Shown here: piece after piece, positions 1 to 6,824 of the stretch | How the letters are laid out: each line of letters begins with the position of its first letter | Numbering within the stretch: the stretch's first letter is position 1 | DNA from: Cryomorphaceae bacterium | Lineage (GTDB): Bacteria; Bacteroidota; Bacteroidia; Flavobacteriales; Schleiferiaceae | Assembly: GCA_011525035.1 (NCBI GenBank) | Contig: WTIZ01000033.1 | Coordinates: forward strand, 6,182 to 45,743 | Reading direction: 5' to 3' | Length of the DNA: 39,562 nucleotides | Program-made: the position numbers and the translations under genes | Notes under the pieces: generated by a model | Told to the model about the DNA's origin: nothing | What the model saw: the letters and a program-made list of their open reading frames with translations, nothing else | Database searches by the model: none

Positions 1-29
1 AAAAAGGCGCCCCGTGGGGCGCCTTTTTT
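1..29. terminator. Bidirectional intrinsic terminator after the efflux operon
   Basis: GGCGCCCC (6-13) pairs with GGGGCGCC (16-23), flanked by five A on the left and six T on the right, so it can work on both strands. It closes the minus-strand efflux operon. The TAA of the TolC-like gene (28-30) lies inside the T/A flank, leaving no 3' untranslated spacer. The window begins inside this element, so the gene to its left is unseen. Confidence 0.9.
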
Positions 30-1341
30 ATTTCTCCGTAATGAGCAATGTACCCATCAGTTGATACAGGGCAATCTGTGCATTGACGGCTCTAAACTGG
101 GCGGATGATTTTCCATTTTCAGCGGCTAACCAAGCCAGCTGGGCTTGACGCTGCTCCAAGGAGGAAGCTTGCCCAAGGCTGTAGAGCTCATTTACTTTAA
201 GCATGCGCTGGTTTGCAACCTCAGCATTGTCCGCCTCAATCTTGGCCACAGCAGCCGCGTTGTTGAAGGCGCGTACTGCATTCTTCACCGTGTTCTCGAT
301 AAGTTCCTGGGTTTGTGCCTCTCGATGCTCCGCTTTCAATACCTCGAGCTTCGCATTCTGACGCTGCGTACGGCTTTGGAAACCGCTAAACAGATTGTAC
401 TGAACGCTAATTCCTGCATTCAAACCGGTCTGCTGAGAAGCTGCTAAAAATCCTGCTTCTGCTTGGCTTTGGTTCAGGCCATAGCTCGCTTGAGCCGCAA
501 TGGTTGGGAACAGCGTCGCCTGTTGCAACTGCTGTTGAATACGAGCAGTCTCTGCTGAAATTCCAGCCAACTGCAAAGCCGTATTACCGGCACGCATCAT
601 GGCCAGCGTTTCCGCTTCATCAAATTGCTCTTCGAGGTTCAAACCGGTCTGATCTGAAACCGTAAATGCATCTTCGTATCCAATAAATGCTGCAAATGAA
701 TTCTTGGCCGATTCCAACTGCGTCTGAGCCTCCATCAATTCTACCTTGTCGCGATTCATATCCACTTTCGCGGCCATGAGGTCCGTTGAATTTGATCCAC
801 CAAGCTCATTGGTCAATTGTGCCTTATCAAAGCGCTCCTTGCTAATATTGAAGTTCTCTGCTGCCGTTGCTACCGTGCGCTGCAACAACGAGATTCCGGT
901 GTACTGCGACCAGACCTGGGCAATGGTGTTTTCCATGGCCTGCTTTTGAGCGAGGTCTGCTGCTTTTTTAGCACTATTCAACAATTGGTAGCTGCGCTGT
1001 ATGCGGCCCCCGGCAAACAGGACTTGGCTTACGCCCAAAGACGCATTCTGTGAGAGCGACTCCGCGCCTTCGACATCTTGGGTCTGTCCCGTAGCAAATT
1101 CGAGATTTGAATTCTGATTACTGTAGTTGGTACCCGCCGAAGCTGTTAAGGTAGGCAGGCGTCCGGCATTGCCCTGGGTTGCAGAATTTGCAGCCTGCTC
1201 AGCATCTAGGCGAGCAATGTGCAAATCGTGGTTGTGCTCCAATGCCAAGCTCAATGCATTGTCCAACGTCAACACATTCTGTCCGTAGCTGCTCCAACCT
1301 AGAAGCAGTGCTGCGGCGATGAAGATTCTCTTATTCAGCAT
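28..1341 (-). CDS. TolC-family outer membrane efflux channel
   Basis: Outer-membrane component of a tripartite efflux pump; it forms the trimeric duct through which the RND pump expels substrates. The 437-residue product has an N-terminal signal peptide (hydrophobic run at about residues 6-18, ending in SSYGQ). It then has two repeats of long Ala/Gln/Glu-rich helices, as in the OEP family, for example LDNALSLALEHNHDL near the start and a matching repeat after about residue 230. Length is normal for the family. It is the last gene of the operon: its ATG lies 11 bases upstream of the end of the RND pump gene, so translation is probably coupled. The substrate cannot be told from sequence. Confidence 0.93.
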   Translation of the reverse strand: MLNKRIFIAAALLLGWSSYGQNVLTLDNALSLALEHNHDLHIARLDAEQAANSATQGNAGRLPTLTASAGTNYSNQNSNLEFATGQTQDVEGAESLSQNASLGVSQVLFAGGRIQRSYQLLNSAKKAADLAQKQAMENTIAQVWSQYTGISLLQRTVATAAENFNISKERFDKAQLTNELGGSNSTDLMAAKVDMNRDKVELMEAQTQLESAKNSFAAFIGYEDAFTVSDQTGLNLEEQFDEAETLAMMRAGNTALQLAGISAETARIQQQLQQATLFPTIAAQASYGLNQSQAEAGFLAASQQTGLNAGISVQYNLFSGFQSRTQRQNAKLEVLKAEHREAQTQELIENTVKNAVRAFNNAAAVAKIEADNAEVANQRMLKVNELYSLGQASSLEQRQAQLAWLAAENGKSSAQFRAVNAQIALYQLMGTLLITEK

Positions 1342-4300
1342 TGTTCAATTCTTTAAAGTATTGTTCACTCTTCATTTCCTTAATGGCCGGCTCGACTTCT
1401 TCGCGAGTAGGCTTCTCATTCGTCCAGATGTGACGTATCAAAACGCGCGCATCATTCACTAAGGCCATCATCGACGGCAAGACCACTAGGGTCAACATCG
1501 TCGCAAAACCAATTCCGTAAGCAATAGCCACCGCCATCGGGATGAGGAACTGTGCTTGGAAGGACGTTTCAAAGATGAGCGGCGCCAGACCAGCAATGGT
1601 GGTCACTGTGGTCAAGAAGATGGCGCGGAATCGGCTAATACCTGCATTGAAAATGGCATCGTACACCTTCTCGCCACTCTTCACATTGATGTTGTATTTG
1701 CTCACCAGTACCAAACTGTCATTCACGATAATACCGATGAGTGCCACAACCCCTAGGAAGCTGAGGATAGACATTGGCATGCCGTGCAACCAGTGTCCCC
1801 ACGCAACCCCGGTCAAACTAAGCGGGATAAGCAGCATAATCATAATGGTCTGCACCAAGGAACGGAAGGTAAAAGTGATCGTCAAAATGATCAGGAAGAA
1901 GATCAGCGGCATCACGGTTTGTGAGCTGTCTTGGGTCTTCTGGCTCTCTTTCTGTTGGCCTTCATAACGCGCACTTACCGATGGGTACTTTGCAAAAATG
2001 TCCGGCAAAATATCTGCCTTAATCTGCGAAAGTAGCGCTGGCGCTGAGCCGTTAGGACTGCTCAAATCGCTCTCCACACGGTACTCACGTTGCCCGTCAA
2101 GGTGGTTGATGTTCACCGTTCCCCTTTCAATAGTATACGTGGCCAATTCCCTTAGCGGAACATTGCCCTGTGGCGTAGTGATGAGCAGCTCCTCCAAATC
2201 CCACAATTGCTTGCGGTCCTTTTCGTCCAAGCGCACCCACACTTTCACCTCGTCCTCACCGCGTTGCAAGCGTTGCACCTGCGCCCCGAAGAAGGTTTCA
2301 CGAACTTGGGTCATGACTGCTCCTGGTGTGAGTCCTAAATAACGGGCCTTATCAGTGAGCTCAAGGGTCACCTCACGAATTCCCTTCTGGTCGTTATCAA
2401 TCACGTCAGTCAGAGCGTCCATGCGTTTAAGTTTAGCCTTAAGCGCTTCTTTGGCTGCCTTGAGTTCCACGAGGTCATAGCTGACCAGTGAAATTGAAAT
2501 AGGCTTACCGAAGGCCTGAACACCACCGAAGCTTACATTATCTGCACCTTCAATCTCACCGGCGGCTTTACGAATGTCATTTTGAATGAGGTAGGAAGGC
2601 GTTAAACGAGTCTCGCTATCCAGCAGAATGACGTTCAAGCGCGCCTTTGAAGAGATCGGGCCAATATTCTTTTGAATGGCACGAACCACATCCAGGCTGT
2701 CCTCACGTTCGCTCTTGTATTGCTCATTAACCGCCCAAACGGTCGATTCAATATGGTCAATCCACTTTTGCGTCACCGCTTCATTAGTACCTGCCGGCAT
2801 ATCCAAGCTGATGTTGATGTTGTCGCGCTCAATGAAAGGGAAGAATTGGGTACGGATGATTCCGCCACCAATGGCCCCGAAAGTCACAAACATCACTGCA
2901 AAGAAGAAACTGATGGTAATGATCTTGTTGTGCAGCGACCAGCGTAGGAATGGTGCGTAGATCTTATCTCTAAATCTAAACAACGCCTTCGTTGCCGCGC
3001 TTTGTACTGGATTCATCTTCGCATTGCGCTCAAGCTTGGCGTGAGACAAGTGGGTCGGAAGGAACAAGAGTCCCTCGATCAAAGAAACGGCCAACGTCGC
3101 GATAACAATAAAGGACATTTCCGAGAAGAAATCTCCGGCTCTACCGTCCAAGAAGAAGAACGAAGAGAAGGCGATAATGGTCGTCAATACGGCACTCACT
3201 ACCGAAGGAATCACCTCTACAGTACCGTCCAATGCTGCACGAAGTAGTGGCTTTCCACGCTCAAAGTGCGCATAGATGTTCTCGGCGATAACAATCCCGT
3301 CGTCCACGAGGATACCGATGACTACGATCATACCAAACAGCGAGATAACGTTGATGGTAATGCCGAAATAGGTCGCCAAAATGAACATCCCTGCAAAGGA
3401 AACCGGGATACCAATAGCTACCCAGAAGGCTAAACGGAGGTTCAAGAAAAGCGTCAATAGAATGAGTACTAAGAAGAATCCAAGCAGCCCGTTCTCAAAG
3501 AGCAAGTCTTTACGCTGTTGAAGGGTGATGGAAAAATCTGTGATAACATCGAGCTGCATGTGGTCGTTGCTCGCATTGTACTCCTTGACGTAGTTGTTGA
3601 CGAATGCACACGTGCTCAACAAATCCTCTTGGTCGGTATTGTTTACAGTGATCTCCACCGAATTAATGCCATTAAAGGCCGCTCTCGATGGACTATCTGC
3701 CCAGCGGTTGCGTACCTCTCCCACATCCTTCAGTCGAATGGTTTGTCCCGATGGGCGGGTGAATACCACCACGTTCTGAAGATCCTTCGCGTCGTACTGC
3801 TTGTTGCGCGAGCGAATCAACATCTCTTCTTGGGTTCCCTTAATGGTACCTCCTGTGATGTCTAGGTTGGTGGTGCGCAGTGCATTGGCAATCTGCGAGA
3901 GGCTTAGGTCGTATTTGCGCAAGGTGCTTTTGTCCAAGGCAATCTCAATTTCCTCGTCCGGGAATCCGCTCAAGGCAACTTTGGAGATCCCCTCCTGTAG
4001 TCGAAGCTCCTGCTCTATTCTACGTCCTTCTTGCTTCAAACTAATGAGGTCAACGCCTTCACCAGTGAGGGCTATGCTCATGGCAAGCGTTCTGTTCTCG
4101 CGTTTTGCGACACGAATTGGCTCCAGACCGGTAGGGAAAGAAGGCACGCTCTGTACGGCATTCTTCACGTCCTCCAGCACTAGATCTGTGTCGTAGCCTT
4201 TGATGACTTTTACATTAATAGAGGCCCGATTCTCGTTCGAAGTAGACGTGTATTGCTCGACCCCGGTTAAGCCCTTAAGGTTTTGCTCGATCTTATTGAC

Positions 4301-4492
4301 TACCCCCTCTTCAATCTCCTCAGGCGAGGCACCAGGATATACAGCACTAATGGTGATATCGCGGCTCTCCACCAAAGGGAAAAAGGTGGTATTCAGCTTT
4401 CCGTAGCTGATCCAACCGAAGAAGAAGAACCCAATCAAAAGGGCATCTACCCCAACGGGATATTTGATGAAAAATTCAATTAATCTCTTCAT
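1331..4492 (-). CDS. RND-family efflux pump, inner-membrane permease (AcrB/MdtB type)
   Basis: Proton-driven inner-membrane transporter of a tripartite pump, 1053 residues, the usual length for this family. The two-fold layout is visible: TM1 at about residues 10-30, a large periplasmic loop, a TM2-6 bundle from about 335, a hydrophilic region, and a second half ending in a TM bundle. TM4 carries GILVDDGIVIAEN with the proton-relay aspartates D397 and D398 (AcrB D407/D408). The second half has the corresponding NDSLVLVSKY segment with a lysine, as in AcrB K940. Both relays look intact, so the pump should be active. It starts 7 bases after the membrane-fusion gene ends and overlaps the channel gene by 11. 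The substrate (drugs, bile-like amphiphiles, metabolites) is unknown. Confidence 0.95.
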   Translation of the reverse strand: MKRLIEFFIKYPVGVDALLIGFFFFGWISYGKLNTTFFPLVESRDITISAVYPGASPEEIEEGVVNKIEQNLKGLTGVEQYTSTSNENRASINVKVIKGYDTDLVLEDVKNAVQSVPSFPTGLEPIRVAKRENRTLAMSIALTGEGVDLISLKQEGRRIEQELRLQEGISKVALSGFPDEEIEIALDKSTLRKYDLSLSQIANALRTTNLDITGGTIKGTQEEMLIRSRNKQYDAKDLQNVVVFTRPSGQTIRLKDVGEVRNRWADSPSRAAFNGINSVEITVNNTDQEDLLSTCAFVNNYVKEYNASNDHMQLDVITDFSITLQQRKDLLFENGLLGFFLVLILLTLFLNLRLAFWVAIGIPVSFAGMFILATYFGITINVISLFGMIVVIGILVDDGIVIAENIYAHFERGKPLLRAALDGTVEVIPSVVSAVLTTIIAFSSFFFLDGRAGDFFSEMSFIVIATLAVSLIEGLLFLPTHLSHAKLERNAKMNPVQSAATKALFRFRDKIYAPFLRWSLHNKIITISFFFAVMFVTFGAIGGGIIRTQFFPFIERDNINISLDMPAGTNEAVTQKWIDHIESTVWAVNEQYKSEREDSLDVVRAIQKNIGPISSKARLNVILLDSETRLTPSYLIQNDIRKAAGEIEGADNVSFGGVQAFGKPISISLVSYDLVELKAAKEALKAKLKRMDALTDVIDNDQKGIREVTLELTDKARYLGLTPGAVMTQVRETFFGAQVQRLQRGEDEVKVWVRLDEKDRKQLWDLEELLITTPQGNVPLRELATYTIERGTVNINHLDGQREYRVESDLSSPNGSAPALLSQIKADILPDIFAKYPSVSARYEGQQKESQKTQDSSQTVMPLIFFLIILTITFTFRSLVQTIMIMLLIPLSLTGVAWGHWLHGMPMSILSFLGVVALIGIIVNDSLVLVSKYNINVKSGEKVYDAIFNAGISRFRAIFLTTVTTIAGLAPLIFETSFQAQFLIPMAVAIAYGIGFATMLTLVVLPSMMALVNDARVLIRHIWTNEKPTREEVEPAIKEMKSEQYFKELNNAE

Positions 4493-4499
4493 GGCTCCC

Positions 4500-5606
4500 T
4501 TATTTCACAGGTACAACAACCAATCCCGCCGCCGCTTTCAGCGTCGGCTCATTCACCAACGTAGCACCATTTGCTACGCCACGAACAATCACTTCGTTGT
4601 CTAACCATTCCACAACCTCAACCTCGTTCTTTGCCAAAACGCTGTCACTTTCGATCATGTACATGTACTTATTGTCAAAGACCATCGATGCAGGCAGCTT
4701 AAGGGCACCCATTACAGAAATACCCTGAATTTGACCAGTCAGGTACATGCCTTCGCGCAAGGCTGAACCACGCACTGTGGTAATAATATTGATGCTTTGC
4801 GAAGCTGCATCCACCACTGGAGCTATTCTCGAGATAGTACCCGTCCAATCCCCTGCGATATCTGGAGAGCTAAAAGCCACTTTTTGCCCTACGCTCAACT
4901 GATCGGCATAGCGAAGGCTTACAGCGCTGCGCAATTCATAGCTGTCGGTATTTACAAAGGTTCCCAAGGCGCGTCCTGGACTCACAAGGTTGCCCGGCTT
5001 TACATTCGCCGCAGCCACCACACCATTAAAAGGTGCCTTGATGCTAAACTTTGCCAGACGCTCCTCTGCACTCTTGGCTTGGAAGTAGGCCCCTTGAATG
5101 CCGCGAGCGATCAAGAACTTCTCGAGCTTACCTTCTGCCGATGGCAATGGCTCTAGAGATTTCTCCAAGCTTGTGTTATCATAGTAGGCTTTGAATCGGG
5201 CATAGTCTGAAGGATAATCCTGATTCAAATCCGGTAAGATGGCCAACAGCGCATTGATGAAGTTGCCTTTCACACTCATTGCATTGGCACGCGCTTCACT
5301 ATCGTCGAGACGAATAATAGTCTCGCCTTTAGAGAATCTAGTCCCTTCCAAGAAGGCACGGTCGCTGCCTTTAAATGTTCCGCTTACCTCAGCAAGTAGA
5401 TCCGCTCTGTTGGCAGCGTTTAGGCGGCCGTACACCGTCAATGGTAGAGCCACTGTATCAAGCTCTGCATCTAGTACACGGACCTGGAGCTTGATGTTGT
5501 CTTCCTTGATTTCTTCCTTAGTAGACATGCCGCCTAAGGTTTTAGAAACGAATAACCCTACTGCTAGGATAGCTACTGCGATGATCGCATTTTTAACCCA
5601 CTTCAT
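4500..5606 (-). CDS. RND efflux membrane-fusion (periplasmic adaptor) protein
   Basis: Periplasmic adaptor linking the RND pump to the TolC-like channel. I place the start at the ATG at 5604-5606, giving 368 residues that begin MKWVKNAIIAVAILAVGLF, a basic start plus membrane anchor. An ATG at 5720 is in frame but adds 38 polar residues that run through marR, so I reject it. Visible parts are the lipoyl half-motifs (VSGTFKGSDRAFLEGTRFSKGE early, FSIKAPFNGVVAAANVKPGNLV later), a helical hairpin between them and a beta-barrel after that. The start overlaps the end of marR by 14 bases, which suggests translational coupling. Confidence 0.92.
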   Translation of the reverse strand: MKWVKNAIIAVAILAVGLFVSKTLGGMSTKEEIKEDNIKLQVRVLDAELDTVALPLTVYGRLNAANRADLLAEVSGTFKGSDRAFLEGTRFSKGETIIRLDDSEARANAMSVKGNFINALLAILPDLNQDYPSDYARFKAYYDNTSLEKSLEPLPSAEGKLEKFLIARGIQGAYFQAKSAEERLAKFSIKAPFNGVVAAANVKPGNLVSPGRALGTFVNTDSYELRSAVSLRYADQLSVGQKVAFSSPDIAGDWTGTISRIAPVVDAASQSINIITTVRGSALREGMYLTGQIQGISVMGALKLPASMVFDNKYMYMIESDSVLAKNEVEVVEWLDNEVIVRGVANGATLVNEPTLKAAAGLVVVPVK

Positions 5607-6048
5607 AATTTTCTGGATTGAGGTTGTTGGTGATTTGTCGTAATGTTTGCTCGGTGATTTCTCGAGCTTCTTTTGAAATTCCTTTGAAAGCCAATTCTGT
5701 AATGTCCACTGCCGTTTCATCTATGATCTTCATCACAGATTTCCCCTGCTCGGTAAACACCAAAATATTCTCTCTCTTGTTCCCTGGATTCTGCTCCACG
5801 GCTACGATGTCCGCCTCCTGCAGCTCCTTGACCATACGGCTCACTCGGTGCCGATCGACCTCAAGGAGTTCCACAAGGCACCCTTGTTGCACTGAACCAC
5901 CTCCAAGAAGCATCTTACCGAGAATAGGCAAAGCAGCCGCATTAATATGCAGCCCTTTGTTTAGGAGCTCTGAAACCATGATGTTTCTCAGGTTTTTATG
6001 AGCTCTTCCTAGTAGGTACGGTAGAAAATTGGTGATGTTCGAGGTCAA
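5593..6048 (-). CDS. MarR-family transcriptional regulator of the efflux operon
   Basis: A 151-residue MarR-type winged-helix protein, the normal size. The DNA-binding core is at about residues 55-100: VQQGCLVELLEVDRHRVSRM is the helix-turn-helix and NKRENILVFTEQGK is the wing and following helix. It is first in the operon ahead of adaptor, pump and channel, the classical arrangement of a repressor relieved by pump substrates (as in EmrR/MexR systems). An inverted repeat sits directly upstream over the predicted promoter, which suits autorepression of the whole operon. The ligand is unknown. Confidence 0.92.
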   Translation of the reverse strand: MTSNITNFLPYLLGRAHKNLRNIMVSELLNKGLHINAAALPILGKMLLGGGSVQQGCLVELLEVDRHRVSRMVKELQEADIVAVEQNPGNKRENILVFTEQGKSVMKIIDETAVDITELAFKGISKEAREITEQTLRQITNNLNPENYEVG

Positions 6049-6061
6049 ATTGCTAAGGGTG

Positions 6062-6110
6062 TTTGAACAATTGTTGCATAATTACAACAATTAGGCCATA
6101 AATGTTCAAA
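6062..6110 (-). promoter_or_regulatory. marR-efflux operon promoter with embedded MarR-type operator
   Basis: Inner repeat: AATTGTTG (6069-6076) and CAACAATT (6085-6092), perfect 8-base arms around an 8-base spacer. Outer repeat: TTTGAACA (6062-6069) and TGTTCAAA (6103-6110), also perfect. Read on the minus strand, TTTG (6110-6107), 22 bases, then TAATTATG (6084-6077) fits the Bacteroidota promoter form TTG-N17-23-TAnnTTTG with one mismatch. The proposed -7 box is exactly the spacer of the inner repeat, so a bound dimer would cover it. The repeats are seen directly; promoter and operator roles are inferred. Confidence 0.65.
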
Positions 6111-6127
6111 GAACTCCTCTTTTTAGC

Positions 6128-6160
6128 AAAAAATCCCGGGCCACCATGTGCCCAGGATTT
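6128..6160 (-). terminator. Intrinsic terminator after the tetR-like gene
   Basis: The arms 6131-6141 and 6150-6160 pair over 11 positions with one mismatch and an 8-base loop. On the minus strand the stem runs into a six-base T tract (6133-6128). It would stop transcripts from the tetR-like gene before they reach the marR promoter, so the two regulators are probably separate units. Confidence 0.8.
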
Positions 6161-6221
6161 CGTGTTATAACCTCAATGAAAATCAAACGATACTCGTTGA
6201 GACGACAAAACTAACAAATCA

Positions 6222-6235
6222 TGAGTAATTACTCA
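6222..6235. promoter_or_regulatory. Perfect 14-base palindrome resembling the tetR operator
   Basis: TGAGTAATTACTCA is a perfect palindrome lying over the stop codon (6233-6235) of the tetR-like gene. It shares the AGTAAT-ACT core with the inverted repeat at the start of that gene (6763-6782), so it may be a second site for the same protein. It lies about 175 bases upstream of marR. The sequence is certain; the function is a guess. Confidence 0.4.
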
Positions 6236-6763
6236 CTCATTTAAGACCAATTCTCGCATTCCAGCTGCAATGGACTCTACAATGCCCATGTGGCCCAATG
6301 CACCCGAAGCCAACATGCCTTCTTGTGCGCTAAGCAAAGTGCGGGCAACATCCGTAGGTTTTCCATGTCCAATAGCACCTAAGGCCCATGCCAGTCGTTC
6401 CAACAATACCGCGTAACGTAACTCATGATCTATACCCAATTCCTGGGATAACCGCAATGAGGTAATCCACATCTTCGCACTATCCACATACTGTATAGTG
6501 CGCACAGAGTAGTCTATAAAGGCACGTAGGAGTTCCGCAGGATCCTCGGCAGTAATAAATTGTTGAATTTCGCTCTGATAACGCTCGTCACTTTGTTGGA
6601 GCAATTCTTCAACCAAGCCACGCTTGTTCTTAAAATGCCGAAATATGAGGCCTTCACTCACGCCTGCCTCTTGGGCAATACGGGCGGTAGAAGTTGCTGC
6701 ATACCCTTTTTCAGAAAACAAATCTAGGGCAGCAGCTATGATGTCGTCGCGTTTATTAGACAT
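6233..6763 (-). CDS. TetR/AcrR-family transcriptional regulator
   Basis: A 176-residue TetR-family protein, slightly short but within range. The N-terminal domain is clear: KRDDIIAAALDLFSEKGYAA, then the helix-turn-helix TSTARIAQEAGVSEGLIFRHF, then KNKRGLVEELL. The C-terminal ligand-binding part (about residues 60-176) is helical with no recognisable ligand signature. The start at 6763 fits the family N-terminus. An operator-like inverted repeat overlaps that start codon, suggesting autoregulation. It sits between polA and the efflux operon; regulating the neighbouring pump is possible but unproven. Confidence 0.93.
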   Translation of the reverse strand: MSNKRDDIIAAALDLFSEKGYAATSTARIAQEAGVSEGLIFRHFKNKRGLVEELLQQSDERYQSEIQQFITAEDPAELLRAFIDYSVRTIQYVDSAKMWITSLRLSQELGIDHELRYAVLLERLAWALGAIGHGKPTDVARTLLSAQEGMLASGALGHMGIVESIAAGMRELVLNE

Positions 6764-6782
6764 AGTAAGTAATCACTTACTA
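6763..6782 (-). promoter_or_regulatory. Putative TetR operator over the tetR start codon
   Basis: TAGTAAGT (6763-6770) and ACTTACTA (6775-6782) are perfect 8-base inverted arms around AATC. The left arm includes the first base of the ATG, so a bound dimer would block initiation of transcription or translation. Size and symmetry are typical of TetR-family operators. No convincing -33/-7 pair was seen upstream. Confidence 0.7.
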
Positions 6783-6824
6783 ATATACCACATTTCACAA
6801 CGTTTTGACGTTTTCCTAGAAAAT

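Noticed and set aside
1542-5156. Plus-strand open frames opposite the RND pump and adaptor genes
   Set aside because: They lie antisense to clear coding genes, have no recognisable domains and their composition fits shadow frames.
5607-5720. N-terminal extension of the membrane-fusion protein
   Set aside because: It lies wholly within marR and adds a polar stretch before the membrane anchor.
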